A program made the translations under genes and the position numbers. Positions 1 through 7,999 of a DNA stretch of 20,072 bases are shown piece after piece. The notes under the pieces were generated by a model. That model worked only from the letters and a program-made list of their open reading frames with translations. It searched no databases and had not been told where the DNA came from. The stretch covers positions 1-20,072 of the forward strand of contig DASTRL010000155.1 in NCBI GenBank assembly GCA_035761265.1, in the 5' to 3' direction. The DNA is from CADEED01 sp035761265 (GTDB taxonomy: Bacteria; Pseudomonadota; Gammaproteobacteria; Steroidobacterales; Steroidobacteraceae). The stretch's first letter is position 1. The number at the start of each line of letters is the position of its first letter.

Positions 1-2507
1 GGCGCCGCGGAGCGCGCCGCGGCGATGCGCGCGGCGGCTTCCTTGCCGAGCGACTTGACCATGCGCAATCCAAGCCGCAGCGCCGGTTGATCGTCGCCGC
101 GGTTTTCCGCGCGCCGCGCGCGACGTTCCAGCGTGCAATCCCAGTCGCTGTGACCGACACAGATCGGCCGGACCTCGACGCCATGTTCGCGCGCATCGCG
201 CACCAGCTGCGCCGGCGCGTAGAACCCCATGGGCTGGCTGTTGAGCAACGCGGCGGTGAACGCGGCGGGTTCGTGGCATTTGAGCCAGGCCGAGCTGTAC
301 ACCAGCAGCGCGAAACTCGCGGCGTGCGATTCGGGGAAGCCGTATTCGCCGAAGCCCTGGATCTGGCTGAAGATGCGCCGCGCGAATTCGTCGGGATAGC
401 CGCGCGCGCGCATGCCTTCGATGAGCCGCTTCTCGAAATGCCCCAGGCCGCCGCGCCGCTGCCAGGCCGCCATGCTCCGCCGCAGCTGATCGGCCTCGCC
501 CGGCGTGAAGCCCGCCGCGACGATGGCGATCTGCATGACCTGCTCCTGGAAGATCGGCACGCCGAGCGTGCGCTCGAGCACCTTCTCCACGTCCTTGCTG
601 GGATAGTCGATGGGCTCGAGTCCCTGTCGGCGGCGTAGATAGGGGTGCACCATGCCGCCCTGGATGGGCCCCGGCCGCACGATGGCCACTTCTATGACCA
701 GGTCGTAGAACCTGGCGGGCTTGAGCCGCGGCAGCATCGACATCTGCGCGCGCGACTCGACCTGGAACACGCCGATGGTGTCGGCGCGCGCGATCATTTC
801 GTAGACGCGCGGGTCCTCCTTGGGAACGTCGGCCAGCCCGAACGGCCTGGCGCGGAACGCGCTGACGTATTCCAGCCCGCGCCGCAACGCCGACAGCATG
901 CCGAGCCCGAGCACGTCCACCTTGAGCAGTCCCAGGTCTTCGAGATCGTCCTTGTCCCATTGGATGACCGTGCGCTCCGCCATCGCGGCGTTCTCGATGG
1001 GCACCAGTTCTTCCAGCAGGTCCTGCGAGATCACGAAACCGCCGACGTGCTGCGAGAGATGTCGCGGGAATCCGAGCACGTCGCGCACCAGGGCGAGCAG
1101 TAGTTTGATCTGCGGATTGCCCGGCTCGAAGCCGGCTTCGCGCACGCGCCCGGCGTCGACTTCCACGTCCCACCACTGCAGCGCGCCGGCGAGCCGCTCC
1201 GCCTGCAGCGCGTCGAGGCCGATGGCCTTGGCCATGTCGCGCAGCGCGCTGCGCGGGCGGTAGCTGATGACGGTGGCCGCGAGCGCCGTGCGATCACGGC
1301 CGTACTTGCGGTAGATGTACTGGATCACCTCCTCGCGCCGCTCGTGCTCGAAATCGATGTCGATGTCGGGCGGCTCGTTGCGCTCGCGCGAGATGAAACG
1401 TTCCATGAGGAGCTGGCTGCGCGAGGGATCGACCTCGGTCACGCCCAGGCAGTAACACACCACCGAGTTGGCGGCCGAGCCGCGCCCCTGGCACAGGATG
1501 TTGAGGCGCCGTGCCTCGTTGACGATGTCGTGCACGGTGAGGAAATAGGACTCGTAGCCGAGCTCGCCGATCAGTGCGAGCTCGTAATCGATCTTCGACT
1601 GCATTTCACCGGGCACGCCCTGCGGCCAGCGCCTGCGCGCACCGGCCTCGGCGAGACTGCGCAGGTGCGAGGCGGGGGTTTCGCCTTGCGGCACCAGCTC
1701 GCGCGGATACTCGTAACGCAGTTCGTCCAGCGAAAAGTCCGCGAGGTTCGCGATCCTCACAGTCTCGGCCAGCAGCTCGGCCGGGTAGAGACGGGCGAGC
1801 CGTTCGCGTTCGCGCAGGTGGCGCTCGCCGTTCGGGAACAGCCGCTCGCCCGCCTCCGCCAGCGTGACGCCGTGGCGCACCGCCGTGAGCGCATCCTGCA
1901 GCGCGCGGCGTTCGCGCACGTGCATGTGGACGTCGCCGGCCGCCGTCAGCGGCAGACCATGCCGCGCGCCGAGCCGGCGACAGGTTTCCAGATGCCGGGC
2001 GTCGCGGCCGTCACGCAGCAGCTCGACGCCGATCCAGGCCCGGCCGGCGAACACGCGCGCCACCCAGGCCGCCTGCTCGTCCGTGCCCGCATCCGCACCC
2101 GCATCCACGGGCAACCACAACGCCAGCGTGCCGTCCGCGCCGACCAGGAATTGCTCCACGTCGGTACGCGACAACGAGTAACTGCCCTTCGCCGCCTGGC
2201 GACGCCCGCGCGTGATGAGCCGTGACAGCCGGCCATAACCTGCGCGCTGCCGCGCGATGACCACGAGCTTCAGGCCGCATTCGAGCGTGAACTCCGCGCC
2301 GATGAGCAGTTTGATGCCGCCGCCGATCTTCCGGATCGCGGAGTGCGCGCGCACCACGCCCGCGAGCGAGCACTCGTCGGTGATGGCCAGCGCCGAATAT
2401 CCAAGCGTCCGCGCCTGCACCACCAGTTCCTCCGCGTGCGAAGCGCCGCGCAGGAAGCTGAAGTTGCTGAGGCAGTGCAGCTCCGCGTATTCAGGTAATG
2501 GGGACAT
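1..2507 (-). CDS. dnaE2: Error-prone DNA polymerase DnaE2 (ImuC), 3' end cut by window edge
   Basis: This is a C-family DNA polymerase alpha subunit of the damage-inducible DnaE2/ImuC type, which works with ImuA and ImuB in translesion synthesis. About 835 codons are visible and the C-terminus lies beyond the left edge; the family is usually a little over 1000 residues. The N-terminus is a PHP domain (YAELHCLSNFSFLRGAS at residues 7-23). The polymerase palm shows PPDIDIDFEHERR with candidate metal ligands D381 and D383, and the third Asp is in KVDVLGLGML (D531). The start ATG (2505-2507) gives MSPLPEYAELHC, the expected N-terminus, with an AGGA 8 nt upstream. Both the ATG and this ribosome binding site lie inside an inverted-repeat element that separates the gene from imuB. 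Identity is sure; the start is likely but unusual. Confidence 0.95.
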   Translation of the reverse strand, partial: MSPLPEYAELHCLSNFSFLRGASHAEELVVQARTLGYSALAITDECSLAGVVRAHSAIRKIGGGIKLLIGAEFTLECGLKLVVIARQRAGYGRLSRLITRGRRQAAKGSYSLSRTDVEQFLVGADGTLALWLPVDAGADAGTDEQAAWVARVFAGRAWIGVELLRDGRDARHLETCRRLGARHGLPLTAAGDVHMHVRERRALQDALTAVRHGVTLAEAGERLFPNGERHLRERERLARLYPAELLAETVRIANLADFSLDELRYEYPRELVPQGETPASHLRSLAEAGARRRWPQGVPGEMQSKIDYELALIGELGYESYFLTVHDIVNEARRLNILCQGRGSAANSVVCYCLGVTEVDPSRSQLLMERFISRERNEPPDIDIDFEHERREEVIQYIYRKYGRDRTALAATVISYRPRSALRDMAKAIGLDALQAERLAGALQWWDVEVDAGRVREAGFEPGNPQIKLLLALVRDVLGFPRHLSQHVGGFVISQDLLEELVPIENAAMAERTVIQWDKDDLEDLGLLKVDVLGLGMLSALRRGLEYVSAFRARPFGLADVPKEDPRVYEMIARADTIGVFQVESRAQMSMLPRLKPARFYDLVIEVAIVRPGPIQGGMVHPYLRRRQGLEPIDYPSKDVEKVLERTLGVPIFQEQVMQIAIVAAGFTPGEADQLRRSMAAWQRRGGLGHFEKRLIEGMRARGYPDEFARRIFSQIQGFGEYGFPESHAASFALLVYSSAWLKCHEPAAFTAALLNSQPMGFYAPAQLVRDAREHGVEVRPICVGHSDWDCTLERRARRAENRGDDQPALRLGLRMVKSLGKEAAARIAAARSAA

Positions 2508-2648
2508 TCCTCGTTTCCTGGAAAATGGGGACATTCCTCTTTTCCCAGCAAAAGGGGACAGACCTGTCGCAGGTCTGTCCCCTTTTGCCCGCGAAGCGGG
2601 GAAATGAGGAATGTCCCCATTTTCCAGGAAACGAGGAATGTCCCCATT
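2497..2648. repeat. 152-bp inverted-repeat (REP/BIME-like) element between imuB and dnaE2
   Basis: Two 50-nt arms, 2497-2546 and 2599-2648, are reverse complements with a single mismatch. Each arm holds two copies of AATGGGGACATTCC, 27 bp apart. The centre holds a perfect 19-bp inverted repeat (2548-2566 and 2570-2588, loop TCG) built on GGGGACAGACCTG, plus a small CCGC-GAA-GCGG hairpin at 2589-2599. The element abuts the imuB stop codon (2649-2651) and overlaps the first codons of dnaE2. The GGGGAC-type words resemble palindromic repeats that accompany REP-associated tyrosine transposases (TnpA-REP/RAYT); this family link is recalled, not tested. No transposase is in the window, so the copy would be non-autonomous. 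Confidence 0.9.
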
Positions 2649-4301
2649 TCATCCGAAGATCCCGTGCAGGAACCAGCCTCGCTCGCCGGTGCAATCGCGG
2701 TAGATCCACAGGATCGCGCCTTCGCCATTCTTGGCGACGTAATAGTCGCGCTGGATGTCTGCGCCGTCCCACCAGCCGCTTTCGATGCGTTCGGGGCCGC
2801 CTAACAACTGCAGCGGCCCGTGATGCCGCGGCCGTCCACGCTGCGACTGCAGTGCTTGCGGCGCCGCGAGCAGCCACAGTGGACGGCTGGCGGATGCGCC
2901 GTCACGCGCGCCCCGGGCATTGCTGCCGGTGCCGGGCTCCGTCACGCTCCAGGCGCGCTCGGGTCGATGCTCCGCCACGCGCTGGATGCCATGGAGCGCC
3001 TGCGCGCCGAGTCGCGCGCGCAGATGCTCGACCAGCGAGGGCATTTCCCCGGCGCTGGCGTGGCCGTGCTCGCCGGGCGACCACAACGGACGACTCGCCG
3101 GTGACAACGGGCTGAGCGTCCCGCCGCGCAATTCACAGCGACGCACCGGTTCGGGCAACGTCAGCGTCGCCAGGCGCTCGCGCAGCAGGCGCGTGAAACG
3201 CTCGCTGCCGGCCTCGGGCGCGGCCAGGCGCAGCGTGCAACGCGTGGGTGCGGCCCGGTAATGATGAAAGCGGCATTGCAGCGAGACGATGCCGCACTGG
3301 CGCACCCGCAGGAATCGTTCGAGCTCGGTGAGCAGCGGCGCGAGCGCCTGCAGGATGCGCTCGTGATCCTCGATCTCGTGATCGAGATCGAGCGCACCGC
3401 GATAACGTTCGCGGCGCTCGAGGCGTGCGCGCGGATCGGCGCGCCGTCCGAGCATGCGGTCGAGATCGGCGAGCCGTCCGGGACCGAAACGCCGCGCGAA
3501 CCCGGCACGCGGCAGGCGCATGAGCTCGCCGAGCGTGCGCACCCCCATGGCCACGAGGCGCAGGTTGTGTTCCTCGGGCCAGCGCAACAGGGTCAATGGC
3601 AGCGGCTTGAGCCTCGCGGGCAATGACAGCGGATCGGTGATGAAGCAACGCGCGCCGGCGCGCGCCGCCACCAGCGCTGCCAGCGCCGTGGGCGCGAGCG
3701 TGAAATGCGGCGCGGCGCCGATCTGCGTGATCCAGGGGTCGGCGGCACAGGCCGCGCGCAGCCGGCGGCACAGTTCACGCAGCCCGCCGAACAGCGTGAT
3801 GCTGGATTTGATCTCGAGCAGCAGGCCATCCGGCGGCTCGATGGACACCTGCGGCGTGAACGTCGCCGCGAGCGTGGCCAGCCGCTGCATCAGCTCGCGT
3901 TCGCGCGATGCGTCGCGCGGACGCGGCTCGATGTCCGGTGCCGCGGCCAGCGCCGCGCCCAGCGTCATGCCGGGACGGATACCGGCCGCCTGCGCCCGCG
4001 CATCGACATCGAGGAGGCGCGGGTTGTGATCCTCCGCATCCACGATCACCACCGGGCGCGTGTCATCGGGCCGGCGCTGCGCCAGCAGCGTGAGTTGCGG
4101 CACATGCGCGGCGATCCACAACTCGCGTGGCTCGAGGTGGAGCGCCGCCTGGCCACCGGGTCCTTCCGGCGGCCCCTTGGGCGGAGGCGACACCGGCCGC
4201 ACCCGTAAAACGGCCGGCGTCGCACTCGACCCAGGAAGACTTTCGACCGGCGCGGAGGGAGCCGGCTCCGGAAATTTCAGTCGATAGGAACGCGGATGCA
4301 T
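2649..4301 (-). CDS. imuB: ImuB, Y-family polymerase-like translesion protein
   Basis: ImuB is a catalytically inactive Y-family polymerase homologue that links DnaE2 and ImuA to the sliding clamp. The polymerase-like part starts near residue 61 (ELWIAAHVPQLTLLAQRR). The position where active Y polymerases carry a metal-binding Asp (as in DMD) reads IAAHV, as expected for ImuB. The family C-terminal region is present (ALHGIQRVAEHRPERAW, then GPLQLLGGPERIESGWWDG). At 550 residues it is longer than usual because of a Pro-rich stretch of about 58 residues before the conserved part. The ATG at 4299-4301 has no clear ribosome binding site; no better in-frame ATG exists downstream. It begins 16 nt after the imuA stop and is followed directly by the inverted-repeat element. 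Confidence 0.93.
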   Translation of the reverse strand: MHPRSYRLKFPEPAPSAPVESLPGSSATPAVLRVRPVSPPPKGPPEGPGGQAALHLEPRELWIAAHVPQLTLLAQRRPDDTRPVVIVDAEDHNPRLLDVDARAQAAGIRPGMTLGAALAAAPDIEPRPRDASRERELMQRLATLAATFTPQVSIEPPDGLLLEIKSSITLFGGLRELCRRLRAACAADPWITQIGAAPHFTLAPTALAALVAARAGARCFITDPLSLPARLKPLPLTLLRWPEEHNLRLVAMGVRTLGELMRLPRAGFARRFGPGRLADLDRMLGRRADPRARLERRERYRGALDLDHEIEDHERILQALAPLLTELERFLRVRQCGIVSLQCRFHHYRAAPTRCTLRLAAPEAGSERFTRLLRERLATLTLPEPVRRCELRGGTLSPLSPASRPLWSPGEHGHASAGEMPSLVEHLRARLGAQALHGIQRVAEHRPERAWSVTEPGTGSNARGARDGASASRPLWLLAAPQALQSQRGRPRHHGPLQLLGGPERIESGWWDGADIQRDYYVAKNGEGAILWIYRDCTGERGWFLHGIFG

Positions 4302-4317
4302 GAGGACGATCCCGTTC

Positions 4318-4959
4318 TCATGCCGCGGCCGCGGTCCAGGTGAGATCGACGGGCGCGCGGCTGCCGCCGCGGCTCTTGATGAGCGTCACGCGCGCACCGT
4401 GCCGGCCGGCCTCCTTCAAAGGCTCGAGCGACACGCGCAGCATCGCCGGGGACGCCACGCACGCGGACTGCTGGCCGCGGAACAGCACGCCGAGCGCGCG
4501 CCCCTGCTCGGCCGCGAGTTGCAGGCGACGGATGGCGCGCGGACTCACGCGCGGCAGCCATGCGAGCGCCAGGCCACAGGCACCCGAACGCAATACCTGC
4601 TCGTACGCCCACGCGACGGCGGTCGAGTGGGCGCGCACGATGAGCATGCGGTCGAGCACCACGCCGCGGGCTTCGAGCGCGGGCGCATAAGGTTGGTGCG
4701 GTGGCGCCACCCAGGCGCACCACCGGGCGGGCGTGCCCTGCGACAGCGCCGCCAGCGCAGGCAGCAGTAGATAGAGCTCGCCGACGCCCGGCCGCGGCGT
4801 GAGGATCTCTACGAGGCCATGGCGTGGCCAGCCACCGCCGGGCAGGCCGGCATCGAGCGCGGCGAAACCCGTGGAAAGGGTTTCCACGGCGGCGCGGCTG
4901 CGGCCGCGCCACACCGACGGGTGGGCAAGCAACTCCTGCAGTTGTGGATCGGTCGACAT
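4318..4959 (-). CDS. imuA: ImuA, RecA/SulA-like translesion synthesis protein
   Basis: The 213-residue product matches ImuA, the small RecA-like partner of ImuB and DnaE2. The N-terminal half has the family pattern LSTGFAALDAGLPGGGWPRH, then EILTPRPGVGELYLLLPAL. The Walker A-like segment (PRPGVGEL, residues 55-62) lacks the Lys-Thr/Ser of a working P-loop, so ATP hydrolysis is doubtful. The ATG at 4957-4959 lies 21 nt after the stop of the DUF3224 gene and the stop lies 16 nt before imuB, which supports one transcript. Function follows from the imuA-imuB-dnaE2 arrangement known in many proteobacteria. Confidence 0.92.
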   Translation of the reverse strand: MSTDPQLQELLAHPSVWRGRSRAAVETLSTGFAALDAGLPGGGWPRHGLVEILTPRPGVGELYLLLPALAALSQGTPARWCAWVAPPHQPYAPALEARGVVLDRMLIVRAHSTAVAWAYEQVLRSGACGLALAWLPRVSPRAIRRLQLAAEQGRALGVLFRGQQSACVASPAMLRVSLEPLKEAGRHGARVTLIKSRGGSRAPVDLTWTAAAA

Positions 4960-4980
4960 GGAGAATCCGCCGCGTTCACG

Positions 4981-5400
4981 TCAACTGGCGGCCTTCAGCC
5001 GCCTCTGCTCCGGGAGGGAGTAGATGAAGTCATAGAAATGCCTGCCATCGATGATGTTGATGCTCAGCGTGCCGGTGAGACCCTGCAGCTCATCCGTACC
5101 CGAGTCCGGCACCACCATGATGGAGAGCGTGGGCACGCCGCGATTCATGCTCCCCGAGTGTTGCAACACGAAGCTGCCCCGGTGTCCTTCCAGGGTGCCG
5201 GTGAACCGGTCGATGGCCACATAGCCTGCCGATCCCTGCGTGCCCGTGCCCGCGGACAGCATCTGTCCGCGCGCCGATCCGGCCAGATCGCCGCTGAATT
5301 TCTTGGTGAGCAGCAACCGCCCGAACAGCGGATCGTCACTGACTTCCGAATTCGACAGCGGCTGCAGATTGACTTCGAAGCTGCCGGTGGCTCTTTTCAT
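4981..5400 (-). CDS. DUF3224 domain protein inside the SOS cassette
   Basis: The product from ATG 5398-5400 has 139 residues and starts MKRATGSFEVNLQPL. It has the DUF3224 pattern: a small beta-rich protein with GSAGYVAIDRFTGTLEGHRG, then GSFVLQHSG, VVPDSGTDELQGLTGTL and a C-terminal DGRHFYDFIYSLP. The frame is open upstream to 5478, but a GGAGGGG element stands at the right distance before 5400 and the DUF3224 homology starts there. DUF3224 has no settled biochemical role; its fold may resemble allene oxide cyclase-like barrels, which is inference. No signal peptide is seen. It lies between lexA (85-nt gap) and imuA (21-nt gap) on the same strand, so it is probably co-transcribed and perhaps damage-inducible. 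Confidence 0.88.
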   Translation of the reverse strand: MKRATGSFEVNLQPLSNSEVSDDPLFGRLLLTKKFSGDLAGSARGQMLSAGTGTQGSAGYVAIDRFTGTLEGHRGSFVLQHSGSMNRGVPTLSIMVVPDSGTDELQGLTGTLSINIIDGRHFYDFIYSLPEQRRLKAAS

Positions 5401-5464
5401 GTCGGCCCCTCCGGGGCGAGGCGAAGGCGGTAAATAGACGGTGCGCGGTCCTAACAACCGGAGG

Positions 5465-5490
5465 CGGCCTGCCAACACAGGCGCCTCATG
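5465..5490 (-). other. Hairpin just after lexA stop
   Basis: Read on the minus strand, AGGCGCCTG and CAGGCCGCCT can form a 9-bp stem with one bulged C and a TGTTGG loop, starting at the lexA stop codon. No T-tract follows, so it is not a standard intrinsic terminator. It could mark partial termination or processing between lexA and the downstream genes. The rest of the 85-nt gap holds one CTAACAA word and the DUF3224 ribosome binding site. Confidence 0.35.
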
Positions 5491-6121
5491 CGGCCAGGCC
5501 TTTCTTCAACAGCGGATCGCCCCGCCGCAACACCCCCACCACGACACCCTCGATGATCAGCGCGTCTTCCCTGACGTTGACCTTGATGGGCTCGAAATCC
5601 GAGTTCTCGGGCATGAGCCACACCACCGGTCCTTCCTGCTTGTAGCGCTTGACCGTGACCTCGTTTTCCAGGCGCGCCACGATGATCTGCCGGTTGCGCA
5701 CTTCCGGCGTACGATGCACGGCGACGAGATCGCCATCGAGGATGCCGGCGTCTTTCATCGACATGCCGACCACCTTCAGGAGGTAATGCGGCCTGGGCTG
5801 GAAGATGGCGGGATCGATGTCGAGGCGCGATTCGATGTTCTCTTCGGCGAGAATGGGCCGGCCCGCCGCGACACGGCCGATGAGCGGCAGGCCGAGCTGC
5901 TCGCGCATGGTGTCCATGAGCTTGATGCCGCGCGAAGCGCCGGGCACCAGCGCGATGACACCCTTGCGCGCCAGCGCGCGCAGGTGCTCTTCGGCGGCAT
6001 TCGGAGATTTGAAACCGAGCTCGTTGGCGATTTCGGCGCGCGTGGGCGGCATGCCGGTCTCGGCGATGGCGCGCTGGATGAGGCGCAGGATTTCGGTCTG
6101 GCGTGGAGTGAGATCGGACAT
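5486..6121 (-). CDS. lexA: LexA repressor
   Basis: LexA represses SOS genes and inactivates itself by RecA-stimulated cleavage. The 211-residue product has the N-terminal winged helix domain (MSDLTPRQTEILRLIQ, then PPTRAEIANELGFKSPNAAE), the Ala86-Gly87 cleavage site in RVAAGRPI, the nucleophile Ser121 in VVGMSMKDAGI and the general base Lys158 in EVTVKRY. All are offset by two from E. coli LexA (A84/G85, S119, K156). The start ATG (6119-6121) has AAGGA 7 nt upstream. It is the first gene of the mutagenesis cassette and has its own operator (6165-6180). Confidence 0.98.
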   Translation of the reverse strand: MSDLTPRQTEILRLIQRAIAETGMPPTRAEIANELGFKSPNAAEEHLRALARKGVIALVPGASRGIKLMDTMREQLGLPLIGRVAAGRPILAEENIESRLDIDPAIFQPRPHYLLKVVGMSMKDAGILDGDLVAVHRTPEVRNRQIIVARLENEVTVKRYKQEGPVVWLMPENSDFEPIKVNVREDALIIEGVVVGVLRRGDPLLKKGLAA

Positions 6122-6145
6122 GGCGGATTCCTTTAAAGAAGAATC

Positions 6146-7789
6146 GTGGCTGAGGATTTGTACACTGTGAATTTATCCAGGTCAAGCGCCCGGAGCCGCT
6201 TCGATGCGGTCATCGTCGGAGGCGGCCACAACGGCCTCACCTGCGCCTGCTATCTCGCCAAGGCCGGCCTCTCGGTGGGCGTATTCGAACGCCGCAGCAT
6301 CCTGGGCGGAGCCGCCGTCACCGAGGAATTCCACCCCGGCTTCCGCAACTCCACCGCCAGCTACACGGTGAGCCTGCTCAATCCCAAGGTGATCCGCGAC
6401 CTCAGGCTCGAGCAGCACGGCCTCAAGGTGCTCGAACGCCCCATGCAGAACTTCCTGCCGCTGCCCGATGGACGCGCGCTCACCGCGGGGCCGGACAGCG
6501 CGCGCACGCTCGAATCGGTGCGCTCCTTCTCCGCGCGCGATGCGGCGCGCCTGCCCGACTACTTTGCGATGCTCGACGGCGCCGTGGACATGCTGCGCCG
6601 CCAGCTGCTCGAAACCCCGCCCACGGATCCGCACCGGATGCGCGACCTGTGGAACGCCTTCAAGCTCGGCCGGCGGTTCCGCAAGCTCGACGCCGCCGTG
6701 CAACGCGACATCCACGAGCTGTTCACGCGCAGCGCCGGCGACTTGTTAGACCACTGGTTCGAAAGCGACGCGGTCAAGGCGCTGTACGGCTTCGATGCGG
6801 TGGTGGGCAACTACGCGAGCCCGTACACGCCCGGCAGCGGGTACGTGCTGCTGCATCATGTCTTCGGTGAAGTGAACGGCAAGTCGGGCGTGTGGGGACA
6901 CGCGCTCGGCGGAATGGGCGCGATCACCCAGGCTATGGCCAGCGAAGCACGCCGCCTCGGAGTCACGCTCGAGACCGACGCGCCGGTGCGCCGCATCCTC
7001 AGCACCGGCGATCGCGCCACCGGCATCGAGCTCGAGGATGGACGCGTCGTCGAGGCGGCCGCGATCGCCGCGAACCTCGGGCCGAAGCCGCTGTTCCTCG
7101 GACTGCTCGCCGATGCGCAGTTGCCGGCCGAGTTCCGCGCACGCATCGAGCGGCTGCGCATGGGCTCGGCCACCTTCCGCATGAACGTCGCGCTGTCCGA
7201 GCTGCCGAAATTCACCGCTGCACCGCGCAATGACGGTGGCGCGCACCTGGGATCCGGCATCATCCTCGCGCCATCGCTCGGCTACATGGACGCGGCATTC
7301 GCGGACGCGCGCCTCAACGGGATGTCGCGCGCGCCCATCGTCGAGATGCTCATTCCCTCGACGCTCGACCCGACGCTGGCGCCGAAAGGCGCTCACGTGG
7401 CCTCGCTTTTTTGTCAGCATTTCTCCTACAACCTGCCGCACGGCCGCGACTGGCGTCGGGAACGGCACAGTGCGGTCGACCTCATCCTGTCGACGGTCGA
7501 TTCGTACGCGCCCAACTTCCGCGCGAGCGTCGTGGGCCACTCGGCCCTGAGTCCAATTGACCTCGAAGAGAAGCTGGGCCTCGCGGGCGGCGACATCTTC
7601 CACGGCGCGCTCGGGCTCGATCAACTCTGGGCCGCGCGTCCGATGTTAGGCTACGGTGACTACCGCACGCCGCTGAAAAGCCTGTACTTGTGTGGCTCGG
7701 GCGCGCATCCGGGTGGCGGCGTGACTGGAATTCCCGGGCACAACGCGGCGCGCGAGATTCTGCGAGACGGCCTGCGCAATAGTCAGTGA
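6146..7789 (+). CDS. PYROXD2-like FAD-dependent oxidoreductase
   Basis: The 547-residue product is an NAD(P)/FAD-dependent oxidoreductase of the phytoene desaturase / PYROXD2 type. The N-terminal dinucleotide fold is RFDAVIVGGGHNGLTCACYL (GGGHNG at 25-30) with E48 in VFERR for ribose contact and LGGAAVTEEFHPGFRNS after it. The C-terminal FAD motif is LCGSGAHPGGGVTGIPGHN. The substrate is unknown; the family includes carotenoid-type desaturases and poorly studied proteins. The track-like start is GTG 6146; GTG 6167, with GAGGA about 10 nt before it, is an equal alternative and starts closer to the FAD fold. Both place the gene's 5' end on the lexA promoter and LexA box. It is divergent from lexA and stands alone. 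Confidence 0.88.
   Translation: MAEDLYTVNLSRSSARSRFDAVIVGGGHNGLTCACYLAKAGLSVGVFERRSILGGAAVTEEFHPGFRNSTASYTVSLLNPKVIRDLRLEQHGLKVLERPMQNFLPLPDGRALTAGPDSARTLESVRSFSARDAARLPDYFAMLDGAVDMLRRQLLETPPTDPHRMRDLWNAFKLGRRFRKLDAAVQRDIHELFTRSAGDLLDHWFESDAVKALYGFDAVVGNYASPYTPGSGYVLLHHVFGEVNGKSGVWGHALGGMGAITQAMASEARRLGVTLETDAPVRRILSTGDRATGIELEDGRVVEAAAIAANLGPKPLFLGLLADAQLPAEFRARIERLRMGSATFRMNVALSELPKFTAAPRNDGGAHLGSGIILAPSLGYMDAAFADARLNGMSRAPIVEMLIPSTLDPTLAPKGAHVASLFCQHFSYNLPHGRDWRRERHSAVDLILSTVDSYAPNFRASVVGHSALSPIDLEEKLGLAGGDIFHGALGLDQLWAARPMLGYGDYRTPLKSLYLCGSGAHPGGGVTGIPGHNAAREILRDGLRNSQ
6157..6185 (-). promoter_or_regulatory. lexA promoter
   Basis: On the minus strand a -35 TTGACC (6180-6185) and a -10 TACAAA (6157-6162) are separated by exactly 17 bp, upstream of the lexA ATG. 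The LexA box occupies the spacer, which is the classic place for steric repression. This promoter probably drives the whole lexA-DUF3224-imuA-imuB-dnaE2 run. Confidence 0.8.
6165..6180. promoter_or_regulatory. LexA box (SOS operator)
   Basis: CTG-N10-CAG with an AT-rich centre (CTGTGAATTTATCCAG), matching the gammaproteobacterial LexA operator. It lies between the -35 and -10 of the lexA promoter, so it indicates autoregulation. It also overlaps the 5' end of the divergent oxidoreductase frame, so LexA may affect that gene too. Confidence 0.85.
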
Positions 7790-7999
7790 GGGCTACTGAT
7801 AGGTGTTAGAGGCCCTAATAGCTCCTGCCGCGCCAAATGTCGCCACAGGCCGACAACGAAGAAATATCAGTTGCAAACAACTCGCGAATTTGTTGCAGTT
7901 GCGCCCGCATATTAGACGTCTACCTTCTGCTCACATCGCGTACGTTTGCGGGCAAAGCGAAGCGGACTTGCTCAACCACCAATAAGGGGATTGATCGTT

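Noticed and set aside
1344..2225. Open plus-strand frame of 293 codons opposite dnaE2
   Set aside because: It is the antisense shadow of dnaE2, with no ribosome binding site and no domain; dnaE2 catalytic motifs are on the other strand.
2548..2588. Central 19-bp inverted repeat as an intrinsic terminator after imuB
   Set aside because: A short T-run exists only as part of the stem, and dnaE2 follows on the same strand; partial termination is possible but not supported.
2498..3115. Plus-strand open frame starting in the inverted-repeat element
   Set aside because: Its first 40 residues only translate the repeat and the rest is antisense to imuB.
5469..5480. CTG-N6-CAG near the end of lexA as a second LexA box
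   Set aside because: Spacing is 6 instead of 10 and the centre is not AT-rich; it is better explained as part of a hairpin.
7803..7985. 60-codon open frame between the oxidoreductase and the lipoprotein genes
   Set aside because: No recognisable sequence or ribosome binding site; the region is more AT-rich and probably holds the lipoprotein promoter, though I could not place clear -35/-10 boxes.
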